From Flaviflexus huanghaiensis (GTDB lineage Bacteria > Actinomycetota > Actinomycetes > Actinomycetales > Actinomycetaceae): 64,000 bases of DNA. The stretch spans positions 186,001 through 250,000 of the forward strand of contig NZ_JACFAK010000001.1 in NCBI RefSeq assembly GCF_014118685.1. The letters run 5' to 3'. Under the pieces are notes generated by a model. It saw nothing but the letters and a program-made list of their open reading frames with translations, was not told the DNA's origin and made no database searches. Below, one piece after another: positions 26,898 through 36,645 of the stretch (the stretch's first letter is position 1; each line of letters starts with the position of its first letter). A program made the position numbers and the translations under genes.

Positions 26898-26929
26898 GAA
26901 TTTTACAGAATATATCTTATAAGAAATTC
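26898..26929. promoter_or_regulatory. AT-rich inverted repeat between GntR gene and transporter operon
   Basis: GAATTT (26898-26903) and AAATTC (26924-26929) flank a stretch that is strikingly AT-rich for this genome (tacagaatatatcttataag). It lies just before the transporter start. It is a candidate promoter and operator for the neighbouring regulator; no family consensus was matched. Confidence 0.4.
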
Positions 26930-26947
26930 AACGGAGAAGGAGCTCCC

Positions 26948-28225
26948 ATGGAGATTGCAGGGCAGGTTTTGATCGGCGTGACGATCATTCTCATGGTCGT
27001 CGGCAGGACGCCTCTCTACACAACCGCCATCGTCGGCGCGACGCTGGCAGCGCTGGTATACGGCATCCCGGTCACGGGAGAAGCCGAGGACACGACGATC
27101 AAGTCGCTTGTCATCGGCGGCCTCAACCCCGTCATCGCCGATATGGCGGGCGTTCTCATCTTCATCGGCGCGATGGAGCACACGGGATACCTGAGGGTTC
27201 TCGTCAACGCCATCATCCGCCAGGGCAACAAGCTCGGACGAGGGCCGGGCGTCGCCGCCTCCGGCGGCATCGCCGCCGGGATCATCGGCGGCTTCACCGG
27301 CTTCACCCAGCCCGCCATCACCGCCGTCGTCACCGGACCCGCCTCGGTCAAACTGGGTGTCGACCCGAACAAGTCCGCCGGCACCCACGCCCACGCGGGC
27401 CACCTCGGCAACTTCGCGGGATTCACCCACCCCACGCTCCTCGCCGTCATCGCCACAGCCGGCATCACCTTCGGCTGGATCAACGCCATCGGCCTCGCGA
27501 CTGCGCTCACCATCTTCGGTCTGTCCTTCGCCCGCATGCGTGGTGACGTCAAGAAGGTCAAGGCGACGTCCGCCGAGGAATCGAAGGAGGCTCTGTCCGA
27601 GTTCGCCCGCAAGGAGGGAGAGCCGACAGTCTGGTGGGTCCTCCTGCCGTTCCTCCTCCTCGTCGTGGGCTTCGCCATGGGCTACCCGGTCTTCGCGGTC
27701 GGCTTCGTCGTTTCGGTCATCGTCATGATCATGGCCCGCGCCAATCCGATGGAGGCGGAGAAGTCGATGCTCGAGTCGGTCAAGCGCGTCGCCATCCCGC
27801 TCATCGCCACGATCGGCTTTCTCTACCTCTCCGGCGTCATCTCGGCCGTTGGCATCACCGGCCTTCTCGGCGGCTGGTTCGAGCCTCTCATCGAGGCTGC
27901 CCCGATCATCACGCTGGTGCTCGTCTCGGCCGTAGCCGGCCTTCTCACGCAGTCGAACTCCGCATCCGCCGCCATCATCCTCCCCATGCTCACCATCGTC
28001 ATGGCGCAGGGTGATGTGAATCCGCTGGCTGCGGCTGTCGCCGCAGCCGGTCCGACCGCGATCATGCAATACTTCCTCACGGGCGGCCCGGTCGCTGCAC
28101 TCGCGACCACAGTTCCTGTGGTTCCCGGCTCTGAGCTGAAGGCGGCGAACCGCTTCCAGCGGCCGTCCCAGCTGGGTGGACTGCTGTTCGTCTCCATCGT
28201 CGCCGTCGTTCTCGGAGGATTCTGA
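26948..28225 (+). CDS. Multi-pass anion/amino-acid type permease
   Basis: This 425-residue protein is almost wholly hydrophobic with about 10-12 predicted membrane helices. It shows the layout of ion-transporter superfamily carriers such as GntP, dicarboxylate and citrate permeases: an N-terminal half with GLNPVIADMAGVLIFIGAMEH, a re-entrant-like GFTGFTQPAITAVVTGP, HLGNFAGFTHPT, and a symmetric C-terminal half with LLTQSNSASAAIILPM and GPTAIMQYFLTGGPVAA. The family was not pinned down. The ATG at 26948 has AAGGAG upstream; the longer frame starting at 26732 runs antisense to the regulator. The asparaginase gene follows after 2 nt, so the substrate is probably asparagine, aspartate or a related acid (inference). 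Confidence 0.75.
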   Translation: MEIAGQVLIGVTIILMVVGRTPLYTTAIVGATLAALVYGIPVTGEAEDTTIKSLVIGGLNPVIADMAGVLIFIGAMEHTGYLRVLVNAIIRQGNKLGRGPGVAASGGIAAGIIGGFTGFTQPAITAVVTGPASVKLGVDPNKSAGTHAHAGHLGNFAGFTHPTLLAVIATAGITFGWINAIGLATALTIFGLSFARMRGDVKKVKATSAEESKEALSEFARKEGEPTVWWVLLPFLLLVVGFAMGYPVFAVGFVVSVIVMIMARANPMEAEKSMLESVKRVAIPLIATIGFLYLSGVISAVGITGLLGGWFEPLIEAAPIITLVLVSAVAGLLTQSNSASAAIILPMLTIVMAQGDVNPLAAAVAAAGPTAIMQYFLTGGPVAALATTVPVVPGSELKAANRFQRPSQLGGLLFVSIVAVVLGGF

Positions 28226-28227
28226 TC

Positions 28228-29217
28228 ATGAAGCCGATCATCGCTGTCGGAGCTCTCGGCGGAACCATCGCCATGTCGGCCGAGGGTACGGGTGCCGTCA
28301 GGCCAGAACTGTCCGCGGATGATCTGGTGGGGGCAGTACCTGCTCTCACCGATGTGGCACAGATCCGCGCCGAGACGATCTCGAACGTCGCATCGCCCGC
28401 GATCGTCCCAAGGAACGTCCTCGATGCGCTCGACTTCGCGACGAGGTCGATCGACGAGGGTGCGACGGGCGTCGTCCTCACCCACGGTACCGACACCCTC
28501 GAGGAGACCGCCTACCTGCTTGACCTCCTGTGGGATCGGGAGGAGCCGCTCGTCGTCACCGGTGCCATGAGATCGCCGAACCTGCCGGGTGCCGACGGCC
28601 CCGCCAATCTGCTGGCCGCCGTCGTCACCGCCGGGTCGGAGGACGCAAGGGGGATGGGAGTACTCGTCGTCCTTGACGACACCGTGCACCTCGCCCGCCT
28701 TGCCGCCAAGACCCATGCAACGGCTGTGTGGACGTTCCAGTCGCCCGGCTGGGGTCCGGTCGGCCGGGTGGCCGAGAGACGCCTGCGGATGGCGCTTCGG
28801 CCGATGCGGATGTTCGAACCACTGCCGGCGCCGGGTGATGGTCCGATCCGCATTCCCATTGTCGAGACCCCGTTCGGGGACGAGGGGGACTGGGTCCGGG
28901 CCATCGCCTCCCTCGAGCCCCCGGCCCTTGTCGTCCAGGCCTCCGGAGTGGGGCACATGTCCGAGCCGGTGTCCGATGCGTGCGAGGAGCTTGTCAGGAG
29001 CGGTATCCCCGTCATCATGGCCTCCCGCACGGGCAGCGGCACCACCCTCGAGAAGTCCTACGGGTACCCAGGCTCCGAACAGGACCTCATCGCGCGTGGG
29101 CTCATCCCGACCGGCTTCCTGACGGCCCGCAAGACTCGGCTCCTCGTCCACGTGCTCCTTGAGTCCGGAGCAGACGAGGCCACCATCCGCAGGGAGATCG
29201 CCGCGAGGGGATTCTAG
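28228..29217 (+). CDS. L-asparaginase (type I/II family)
   Basis: This 329-residue enzyme hydrolyses asparagine to aspartate and ammonia. The first catalytic threonine T13 is in GALGGTIAM and the second triad motif is THGTDT (85-90), followed by LEETAYLLDL; RTGSGTT and the C-terminal SSGADEATIRREI-like tail complete the fold. There is no signal peptide, so it acts in the cytoplasm on imported asparagine, which fits the permease gene 2 nt upstream. The start ATG has GGAGG in the end of the permease gene. Arginine and isoaspartyl dipeptides are possible alternative substrates for some relatives. A hairpin follows within 25 nt of the stop. Confidence 0.92.
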   Translation: MKPIIAVGALGGTIAMSAEGTGAVRPELSADDLVGAVPALTDVAQIRAETISNVASPAIVPRNVLDALDFATRSIDEGATGVVLTHGTDTLEETAYLLDLLWDREEPLVVTGAMRSPNLPGADGPANLLAAVVTAGSEDARGMGVLVVLDDTVHLARLAAKTHATAVWTFQSPGWGPVGRVAERRLRMALRPMRMFEPLPAPGDGPIRIPIVETPFGDEGDWVRAIASLEPPALVVQASGVGHMSEPVSDACEELVRSGIPVIMASRTGSGTTLEKSYGYPGSEQDLIARGLIPTGFLTARKTRLLVHVLLESGADEATIRREIAARGF

Positions 29218-29239
29218 CGACACACGAACCGCCGCGACA

Positions 29240-29265
29240 GAACCGCGCCCTACGGGGTGCGGTTC
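29240..29265 (+). terminator. Hairpin terminator after asparaginase gene
   Basis: GAACCGC (29240-29246) pairs with GCGGTTC (29259-29265), and the loop holds the smaller stem CCC-taC-GGG. Confidence 0.55.
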
Positions 29266-29451
29266 GTCGTCGGAGCCGGATGGTGCGCAGGTGCCGCGCG
29301 AAGCGAGCCCGCTGACTCGACCTCTGTGCACGGAAGGTGGCAGCCGGCTTGGATCTCGCTGGACGCTCTCGAGCCTCGGCATACGGCAGAAACCGCGTGA
29401 AATCGGCCGTGATCTTGGGAACGTTCCATCGCTTTCCCCCTGGTCGGCCTA

Positions 29452-29480
29452 TTGAAACACCACGGATCATGCGAGAATAA
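29452..29480 (+). promoter_or_regulatory. Putative sigma70-type promoter of fructose-bisphosphate aldolase gene
   Basis: TTGAAA (29452-29457), a 17-nt spacer and GAATAA (29475-29480) precede the gene, with a 30-nt leader containing AAGGAG. The -10 match is only moderate. Confidence 0.4.
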
Positions 29481-29516
29481 ACGGTGGTTACAGCCGTCTA
29501 ACGAAGGAGTCCCACC

Positions 29517-30539
<1,023 letters not shown>

Positions 30540-30556
30540 CACCTGATCTCACAATG

Positions 30557-30584
30557 GCGGCAGGTCCCTGAGGGGGCCTGCCGC
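30557..30584 (+). terminator. Hairpin terminator after fbaA
   Basis: GCGGCAGGTCCC pairs with GGGGCCTGCCGC around a short loop, 17 nt after the stop, and is followed by TTCTTA. Confidence 0.75.
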
Positions 30585-30756
30585 TTCTTAGTACGCTCAC
30601 GACCTCAGACAGGCTTTGGCGATCGGAGGACCATAGCTGGGCTAGGCACCCACGAGTAACGAACATGCGTCCCTCCTCACCTCCGATCTTTAGCGCTAGG
30701 GTGGGGCACAGGCGAGCGCGGGTGAGATACGTCTACGAGAGGCCGGGGGAGAGTCA

Positions 30757-31776
30757 ATGGTTGACCAGCACAAGGTTGCGCGGTATCGAGAGTTCGGAGG
30801 CCCCGATGTTATCCACGTTGAGAACGAGGACATCCCGAACGTGGGACCACGGGAGGTTGTGGTCGAGATCCGCAGGTCTGGGATCAATCCCCTCGATGTC
30901 AAGACTCGCGCGGGCGCTCAGAATAAACCCATGCCAGAAGGCGGCATCATCCCGCACACCGATGCCGCCGGAACCATCCGCCGAATCGGGGATGATGTCG
31001 ACGGCCTTGCTGAAGGACAGCGCGTCTGGGTATGGGGAGTGGGAAGGCCCGTCGGCACCGCGGCGACATTCGCGGTAGCTCCCGCAGAGAGAGTCGCGCC
31101 GCTACCCGATAATGCGTCGTGTGATCTCGGTGCCAGCCTCGGGATCCCCGCCATCACGGCTGCGCTCTGCCTCAGCCGCTACGAAGATCGCGTCATCGAA
31201 CCGTCGACGCACGCGCTCGCGGGCAGAACGGTCCTTGTTCGCGGCGGTGGCGCAGTCGCCCATTTCACCGTTCAGCTCGCGAAGCTCATGGGCGCCACTG
31301 TCGTCGCCTCGGCATCACCCGCCAAACTTGACGCACTCATACGTGCGGGGGCTCATCACGCCGTTGACCGGACGAGCCGGAACGTTGATGAGACGTTGAG
31401 AGGAATCAGCCCGGACGGCTACGACCTCATCGTCGACGTTAGTCCCGCAACGAACATGCGCTCCAACATCGAACTTGCCGCATTCCGAGCCACGGTCGCG
31501 ATCTACGCGCGGGAGGGCGGTGACTCCGCTGACGTTAGCTTCAGGATTCTCCAGGCAAAGAACATGACGATGAGAAGCATTCGGACGATTGATCTTCCGC
31601 AGGACGAGATGCAACTGGCGGCAGATGTCGTCACGTGGGCGCTCGAAGCCGGGGCTCTGAACGTGGGCGAGGACCATGGTCTGCCGCTCCACGTCTTCAG
31701 CCTCGACAAGATAGCCGACGCCCATGCGGCAGCCGAGTCACGGGACTTTCACGGAAAGGCGCTTCTCGCTCTGTGA
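30757..31776 (+). CDS. MDR-family NADPH:quinone-type oxidoreductase
   Basis: This 339-residue medium-chain dehydrogenase/reductase lacks the structural and catalytic zinc cysteines and resembles quinone reductases: YREFGGPDVIHVEN, SGINPLDVKTRAG, the GroES-like segment PHTDAAGTIRRIGDDVDGLAEGQRVW, and a Rossmann domain at VLVRGGGAVAHFTVQLAKLMGATVV. The Rossmann glycine pattern GGGAVA is a slightly modified GxGxxG. The substrate is unknown; electrophilic quinones or alkenals are usual for relatives. The ATG is preceded by GGGGGAG. It converges with the unknown membrane protein gene, and a TAGGGT box at 30698-30703 may be its -10. Confidence 0.85.
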   Translation: MVDQHKVARYREFGGPDVIHVENEDIPNVGPREVVVEIRRSGINPLDVKTRAGAQNKPMPEGGIIPHTDAAGTIRRIGDDVDGLAEGQRVWVWGVGRPVGTAATFAVAPAERVAPLPDNASCDLGASLGIPAITAALCLSRYEDRVIEPSTHALAGRTVLVRGGGAVAHFTVQLAKLMGATVVASASPAKLDALIRAGAHHAVDRTSRNVDETLRGISPDGYDLIVDVSPATNMRSNIELAAFRATVAIYAREGGDSADVSFRILQAKNMTMRSIRTIDLPQDEMQLAADVVTWALEAGALNVGEDHGLPLHVFSLDKIADAHAAAESRDFHGKALLAL

Positions 31777-31815
31777 GTGCGGGGGACTCGTATCCGTTCG
31801 AACGCCCCAGGCCCT

Positions 31816-32256
31816 TCAGTCCCTGTTTTGCTCGGACTTCTCGAGGACATAGATGAGTCCGCCAGCAAGGACCGCGAGGACGAGACCCTGCTTTGTGTGA
31901 GGAAAGGACACCCCGGCCGCACGCTTCCGCTCGCCGCGGTTGAAGATGTACTTCTCGCCCGCGAGGACGGCAATCGTGGAGGCGAGGCCAGCGCCGGCAA
32001 GGATACCGGCGGTCTTCTTGAGGGTCTCACCGTCCGAGTCGTCGACGAACTGGCGGAGGCTGTCCAAGTCGTTCGGCAGGGTTGCGTTCGCCGTGACGAT
32101 GACCTGGCCTGTCGATAGTCCGAGCAGCGCCATCTTCCCGAAATAGCGCAAGAGTCTTGAACGGACAAAATCTGGCATCGCGTAGTACGCGAGGGTGATG
32201 CCAGCGGTTGTCGCTGCATCGGTCAGCGGATCGGCTTTCATCATTTTGTCAATCAT
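31816..32256 (-). CDS. Unknown membrane protein
   Basis: This 146-residue protein has two or three hydrophobic segments: a weak one near residues 15-30 (ATTAGITLAYYAM), a clear one near 85-105 (AGILAGAGLASTIAVLAG) and a C-terminal one near 122-138 (GLVLAVLAGGLIYVL). Between them are charged loops and a FNRGERKR positive patch. A ribosome binding site AAGAGGT precedes the ATG and the frame has normal codon bias, so it is a real gene. No family was recognised. It sits between convergent MDR oxidoreductase and the glgP gene on the same strand; glgP's terminator separates it from glgP. Confidence 0.7.
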   Translation of the reverse strand: MIDKMMKADPLTDAATTAGITLAYYAMPDFVRSRLLRYFGKMALLGLSTGQVIVTANATLPNDLDSLRQFVDDSDGETLKKTAGILAGAGLASTIAVLAGEKYIFNRGERKRAAGVSFPHTKQGLVLAVLAGGLIYVLEKSEQNRD

Positions 32257-32389
32257 GTTTACCTCTTTCGTCTCACCGCCAGACTACGCGGGACCTGCTG
32301 GCGGAGCGCAGTGTCTGCGGTGAGATGCTCATGGAGAATCCAGACTCTCTGCACAGCCAACTGAGGGCGCCACATGCCTGATACGAGAG

Positions 32390-32423
32390 CTGTGCCCCGA
32401 GAGGCAACGCTCCCGGGGCACAG
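32390..32423 (-). terminator. Hairpin terminator after glgP
   Basis: CTGTGCCCCG (32390-32399) and CGGGGCACAG (32414-32423) form a perfect 10-bp stem around a 14-nt loop, 11 nt past the minus-strand stop of glgP. Confidence 0.7.
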
Positions 32424-32433
32424 AGGCAGGCGA

Positions 32434-34800
32434 TCAGAAGTCGATCGGCTCGATGCGCCACACCTCGCGCGCGTAGTCGCCGATCGTTCGATCGGACGAG
32501 AAGCGCCCCGATGCGCAAATGTTGAGCCAGGACTTACGTGCCCACTCGACTTCGTCCCGGTAGTCCTCGAGCGCGCGATCACGCGTTTCACGGTAGGAAG
32601 CGAAGTCACCGAGAACGTAGTAGACATCCGAGCCGTCCGGGCCCGACTCGAGGAGCGAACGGCGGATGTCGGCGAACATGCCGGAACCGTTGTCGTTGAG
32701 TGTGCCGTTGGTCAGCGCGTTGACGACCCTGGTGAGGCCCGGCGTCGCCTCCATCGTCGCGTACGGATCGTATGAGGCCATGAGGCTGGGAAGCTCCTCC
32801 TCCTTCGCTCCGAAGACGTAGGCGTTTTTCTCGCCGACGGCATCGACGATCTCGACGTTTGCACCGTCGAGAGTGCCGAGCGTCAGCGCCCCGTTCATCA
32901 TGAACTTCATGTTCCCGGTACCGGAGGCTTCTTTACCAGCTGTCGAGATCTGTTCGGAGATGTCGGCGGCTGGGATGACCTTCTCGGCGGGGGAGACGTT
33001 GTAGTTCTCGATGAAGACGACCTTGAGCTTGTCGCCGATATCGGGATCGTTGTTGACAAGGCGAGCGATCTCGTTGATGAGCTTGATGATCGCCTTGGCT
33101 CGGAAGTACCCGGGGGCTGCCTTCGCACCGAAAATGGCGACCGATGGCGTGACATCGAGGTCCGGGTTGTCCTTGATCTGGAAGTAGCGATCAAGCACAT
33201 AGAACGCGTTAAGAAGCTGGCGCTTGTACTCATGCAGGCGCTTGATCTGAACATCGAACGCCGCATCGGGGTTGATCTTGATGCCCTGACGCTTGTCGAT
33301 CCAGTCGGCGAAGTCCTGCTTGTTGGCCTTCTTGATCTTGATGAGCTCGTTGATGAGTCGCTTGCCCTTGACCTTCCGCGCGAGCGGCTTGAGCAGGTCA
33401 AGGTCCGACACCCATGCATCCGAACCGACGTGCTTATCGAGCAGGCGGGCGAGGCGCGGATTGCACTGGTTGAGCCAGCGCCGCGGAGTGACGCCGTTCG
33501 TCTTGTTGTTGAACTTCTCCGGCCAGATCTGGTACCAGTCGTGCAGCGTGTCCTTCTTGAGGATATTTGTGTGGATCTCGGCCACGCCGTTGATCGAGAA
33601 GCTCGCATAGCACGCGATCCACGCCATGCGGATGCGACCATTGGAGATCGGGGCAAGGTAGTCGACGCGGTCGTCGGCGATGCCGCGCTGGGCCATGTCG
33701 ATACGGAAGCGACGGTCGATTTCGGCGACGATCTCGAGGATGCGGCCGAACAGCTGCTGGAAGATCGAGTACTCCCAGGTCTCCAGGGCCTCGGCAAGCG
33801 TCGTGTGGTTCGTGTATGCGAACGTCCGCGTCGTCACATCCCACGCGTCCTCCCATGTCATCCCGTGCTCATCGAGGAGGATCCTCATGAGCTCGGGGAT
33901 GGCGAGAACGGGATGGGTGTCGTTCAGCTGGATACAGTTTTGTTCCGCGAAGCCGCGCAGATCTTCACCGTGCTTCTCGATGTAGCTGTCGACCATCGTC
34001 TGTAGCGAGGCTGCGACGAAGAAGTACTGCTGACGGACCCGCAGGACCTTGCCCTCGTAGGTTGTGTCATTCGGGTAGAGGACACGACACAGGTCTGCAA
34101 CGCGCTCACGTTCAACGATGGCGTCGGTGAAACGCTGGGAGTTGAACGCGTCGTAATCGAACTCCTCCATCGGCTCCGACTTCCACAGCCGGAGAGTGCC
34201 GACGTTGTTTGTCCCGTAGCCCGTGATCGGCATGTCATAGGGCACTGCCCGGACATCCATGTCATCGAACTTGACGTACCGGGATTGCTCCTCGCGGCGC
34301 ACGACGAAGGGGTAGCCCTCCTCCATCCACGGGTCCGGGTGCTCATGCTGGAAGCCGTTCTCGAACGACTGCTTGAACAGGCCATAGCGGTAGAGGATGC
34401 CGTAGCCGGTGACCGGCAAATCCAGGGTGGCGCATGAGTCGAGGAAGCAGGCCGCGAGGCGGCCGAGGCCGCCATTGCCGAGCGCCGCATCCTGTTCAGC
34501 CTCGAGGACGTCCGACAGGTTTTGGCCAAAAGCTTCGACGGACTTCTTAGCATCGTGCACGAGATTGAGGTTCGTGAGGTTGTTGAGAAGTGCCCGCCCC
34601 ATGAGGAACTCGGCCGAGAAGTAATGTTGCTGGCGCCCCGTGGACGCGCGGCGAGCAGACTGCTCCCAGTCATCAGCGATGAGAGAGACGATATTTGCAG
34701 AGAGTCCTGTCCACACCTCTACGGGGGTTGAAGATTCAGGGGACCGTCCCGCAACAGCTCGGGTGAAAGAGCCCAAGCTGGCAGTGAGATCAGAAGTCAC
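32434..34800 (-). CDS. glgP: Glycogen/maltodextrin phosphorylase
   Basis: This cytoplasmic PLP enzyme phosphorolyses alpha-1,4-glucans to glucose 1-phosphate. The 788-residue protein has the family segments AEFLMGRALLNNL, DAALGNGGLGRLAACFLDS, NGITPRRW-type motif NGVTPRRWLNQCNP, KRLHEYKRQLLN, PGYFRAK and the PLP lysine in EASGTGNMKFMMNGALT, followed by GTLDGANVEI. Its length fits the short bacterial form without an allosteric N-terminal extension. I chose the GTG at 34800 (VTSDLTASLG) because AAAGGAG lies 6 nt before it; the ATG at 34845 adds 15 residues without a site. It is isolated from other glycogen genes and ends with a terminator. Confidence 0.95.
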   Translation of the reverse strand: MTSDLTASLGSFTRAVAGRSPESSTPVEVWTGLSANIVSLIADDWEQSARRASTGRQQHYFSAEFLMGRALLNNLTNLNLVHDAKKSVEAFGQNLSDVLEAEQDAALGNGGLGRLAACFLDSCATLDLPVTGYGILYRYGLFKQSFENGFQHEHPDPWMEEGYPFVVRREEQSRYVKFDDMDVRAVPYDMPITGYGTNNVGTLRLWKSEPMEEFDYDAFNSQRFTDAIVERERVADLCRVLYPNDTTYEGKVLRVRQQYFFVAASLQTMVDSYIEKHGEDLRGFAEQNCIQLNDTHPVLAIPELMRILLDEHGMTWEDAWDVTTRTFAYTNHTTLAEALETWEYSIFQQLFGRILEIVAEIDRRFRIDMAQRGIADDRVDYLAPISNGRIRMAWIACYASFSINGVAEIHTNILKKDTLHDWYQIWPEKFNNKTNGVTPRRWLNQCNPRLARLLDKHVGSDAWVSDLDLLKPLARKVKGKRLINELIKIKKANKQDFADWIDKRQGIKINPDAAFDVQIKRLHEYKRQLLNAFYVLDRYFQIKDNPDLDVTPSVAIFGAKAAPGYFRAKAIIKLINEIARLVNNDPDIGDKLKVVFIENYNVSPAEKVIPAADISEQISTAGKEASGTGNMKFMMNGALTLGTLDGANVEIVDAVGEKNAYVFGAKEEELPSLMASYDPYATMEATPGLTRVVNALTNGTLNDNGSGMFADIRRSLLESGPDGSDVYYVLGDFASYRETRDRALEDYRDEVEWARKSWLNICASGRFSSDRTIGDYAREVWRIEPIDF

Positions 34801-35415
34801 TTTTTCTCCTTTAGTGAAAGGTGCTGAGGTTGACCTGCTTTCCACAGTAGTTGGTCCCCCGTACTAGGACGAAAAGCATCCCTTCTCGTGACTGTCCTCT
34901 GAAAATGTAGGTTGCAAACGGAGGGGGATCACGAGAGCGAAAGTGAATTGCGGCACATTGTGTCTGGGCCAATGCTTACGATTGTCGTCAAGGCGTACGA
35001 CGACGTTCGCCTGAAGACTAGTCGAAATGCAGGAACATGAACTGTCGAGCGTCGCAGCAGCGGACGTCTTCGATTCCCGACCAGGTGCGGCATCGAAGAG
35101 CAGTCGAACGGCGATTTCAGACACGAAGTCCCGAGCAATGCCACAGTGTGGGTCCACCTCGCGCCAGCGAAGGGCCGAAGCGGCACCGTACGGACAGCAC
35201 TTCCCACAAACTTGCTCACTTAACCCGAATGAAGGACGCGAGGCGGATAGCAAAATTCTACCTCGTGGCCGCTGTGTCGATTTCCAGGAATATTCTTATT
35301 AAGTAAGTAAATTTGCCCAGACAGACTGCTACTCTGCGGTATGCAGCGAGAAGAACTTCTCGGGGCATTTCGATCCGCGGAGCGTTTCTGCGGGCACAAC
35401 TCAGGAGAAATAGTT
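34801..35415. other. Intergenic region between glgP and the cas operon
   Basis: These 615 nt carry the divergent promoters of glgP and the cas genes. Short open frames exist (for example 35027-35302) but show neither ribosome binding sites nor recognisable sequence. The part around 35270-35320 is AT-rich, consistent with a promoter. No transposase or attachment site is seen. Confidence 0.5.
35330..35335 (+). promoter_or_regulatory. Putative -10 box of the cas operon
   Basis: TACTCT follows an AT-rich tract. A start about 7 nt later would give a leader of about 74 nt before the csb1 ATG at 35416, and would exclude the in-frame ATG at 35341. Confidence 0.35.
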
Positions 35416-36645
35416 ATGAACGCACAAATGGCACAGCTGACACTGGACGACCTCCTCAAAGCGTGCTCCCCGGGAGGTTCCAGTGCGCTGACGGAGATTA
35501 CGCAGCTGGCCCCCGCAGGAGGTCCGCAATCAACGGTCGCTCCGGCTAGATATGTGTCAAAGGGAGCAAAGAATCCGACGTACAACTTTGGAATTCGGTT
35601 TGTTGATGGCGCGCCGAAGATCACGGTTGTGATCGATTCAGGGCAGTCGCAGAGCAATCGCGGCGAGGAGGCCGTTGAGCGCTCGCGCCGTGATGAGTAT
35701 TCCCCGATTCATGACATCCTGTCGCGCATTCCAACCATCGAAGTCGATTACGAGGGGCAGAAGTACTCGGATTGGGTGTTGCCGCACAGAGCATTCGACG
35801 CGCATATCCGCGCAGGTTCTGTCGGCGGTGAGTCGGTGACGAAGAACCCCATTTACCGCGCAGCGCGAGACTCGAGCCATGCGCATGCCCGTGCTCTTAT
35901 GGACCTGAGTCCCGTCAGCCTCACGAATGGTTCATGGGACGCGACCCGGAAGTCCCATCAGGGGCGGTACAGGACCGCGCTCGAAAGCGAGATTGTTGGC
36001 GTCCTTGCTGATCAGGAGTCGAAGCCCGAGCCAAATCTGGCTGGTGGCGCTCGCGTTGACCCGGTTGCAGCCAGGGTCCAGCTGGACAGGGAGACGATGA
36101 CTGCTCTTGCCGACAACCAGCGAGACGAGCTGTCGAGGAAGAACTACAAGTCGATTCTGGCGGAGGCAAAAGCCGCAGGTAAGGGACTCACGTCGGCATC
36201 CAAGCTGGGACTCGGAGCGATACCTCCGTCGCTTGAAGCGCTGGGCGGTGTCGCCTGCTCTCAGATTATTCGGAGTCACGTCTTGTCCTTCGCCACGCTG
36301 AGGCAGCTGCGCTTTGGGCTGAGCGCCGAAGGTGATATCGCTCGACGTGCAGTGCTTGCCGCCCTCGGGCTGGTGGGTATGGCTCTTGCGAACGAAGAGC
36401 TCTACATTCGAGCAAACTGCAGCCTTGTCGAAGTTGACTATCCGGAGACGGTTCTCGACGAGAGGTACGGCCAGAAGAGGAGTCTCGCACCCATCACTGT
36501 CGAGCAGGCTGGACAGCTCCTTCGCGAGGCGGTCGATCATGCCGTGAAGGTCGCGGAGCTCGACTGGCACGGTCAAGTATTTGAAGTCCAGGGTGACATG
36601 TCGATCCTCCAAGCCGCCTCTGCTGATGTGGAGGAGGAGAAGTGA
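35416..36645 (+). CDS. csb1: Type I-G Cas7 backbone subunit Csb1 (GSU0053 family)
   Basis: Csb1 is the Cas7 protein of type I-G (formerly I-U) effectors; several copies coat the crRNA spacer. The 409-residue protein has the family's segments: RPTYNFG-like PTYNFGIRFVDG, VVIDSGQSQSNRGEEAVE, IPTIEVDYEG, LPHRAFDAHIRAG, a FRKSHQGRYR-type basic stretch and the C-terminal EQAGQLLREAVDHA. The start at 35416 has AGGAG 9 nt upstream; an ATG at 35341 in the same frame lies at the probable transcription start. The stop overlaps the csb2 GTG (GTGA). It is the first gene of a six-gene cas operon. The family call rests on length, partial motifs and position. Confidence 0.85.
   Translation: MNAQMAQLTLDDLLKACSPGGSSALTEITQLAPAGGPQSTVAPARYVSKGAKNPTYNFGIRFVDGAPKITVVIDSGQSQSNRGEEAVERSRRDEYSPIHDILSRIPTIEVDYEGQKYSDWVLPHRAFDAHIRAGSVGGESVTKNPIYRAARDSSHAHARALMDLSPVSLTNGSWDATRKSHQGRYRTALESEIVGVLADQESKPEPNLAGGARVDPVAARVQLDRETMTALADNQRDELSRKNYKSILAEAKAAGKGLTSASKLGLGAIPPSLEALGGVACSQIIRSHVLSFATLRQLRFGLSAEGDIARRAVLAALGLVGMALANEELYIRANCSLVEVDYPETVLDERYGQKRSLAPITVEQAGQLLREAVDHAVKVAELDWHGQVFEVQGDMSILQAASADVEEEK

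Noticed and set aside
30585-30756. tRNA or small RNA gene after fbaA
   Set aside because: No cloverleaf arms or second terminator could be found by eye.
35027-35306. Two overlapping small frames upstream of csb1
   Set aside because: No ribosome binding site, no recognised domain, and they lie in the probable promoter region of the cas operon.
35341-35415. 25-residue N-terminal extension of Csb1 from ATG 35341
   Set aside because: TACTCT lies only 5 nt before it, so the transcript would begin at or after this ATG, and a proper AGGAG site precedes the ATG at 35416.
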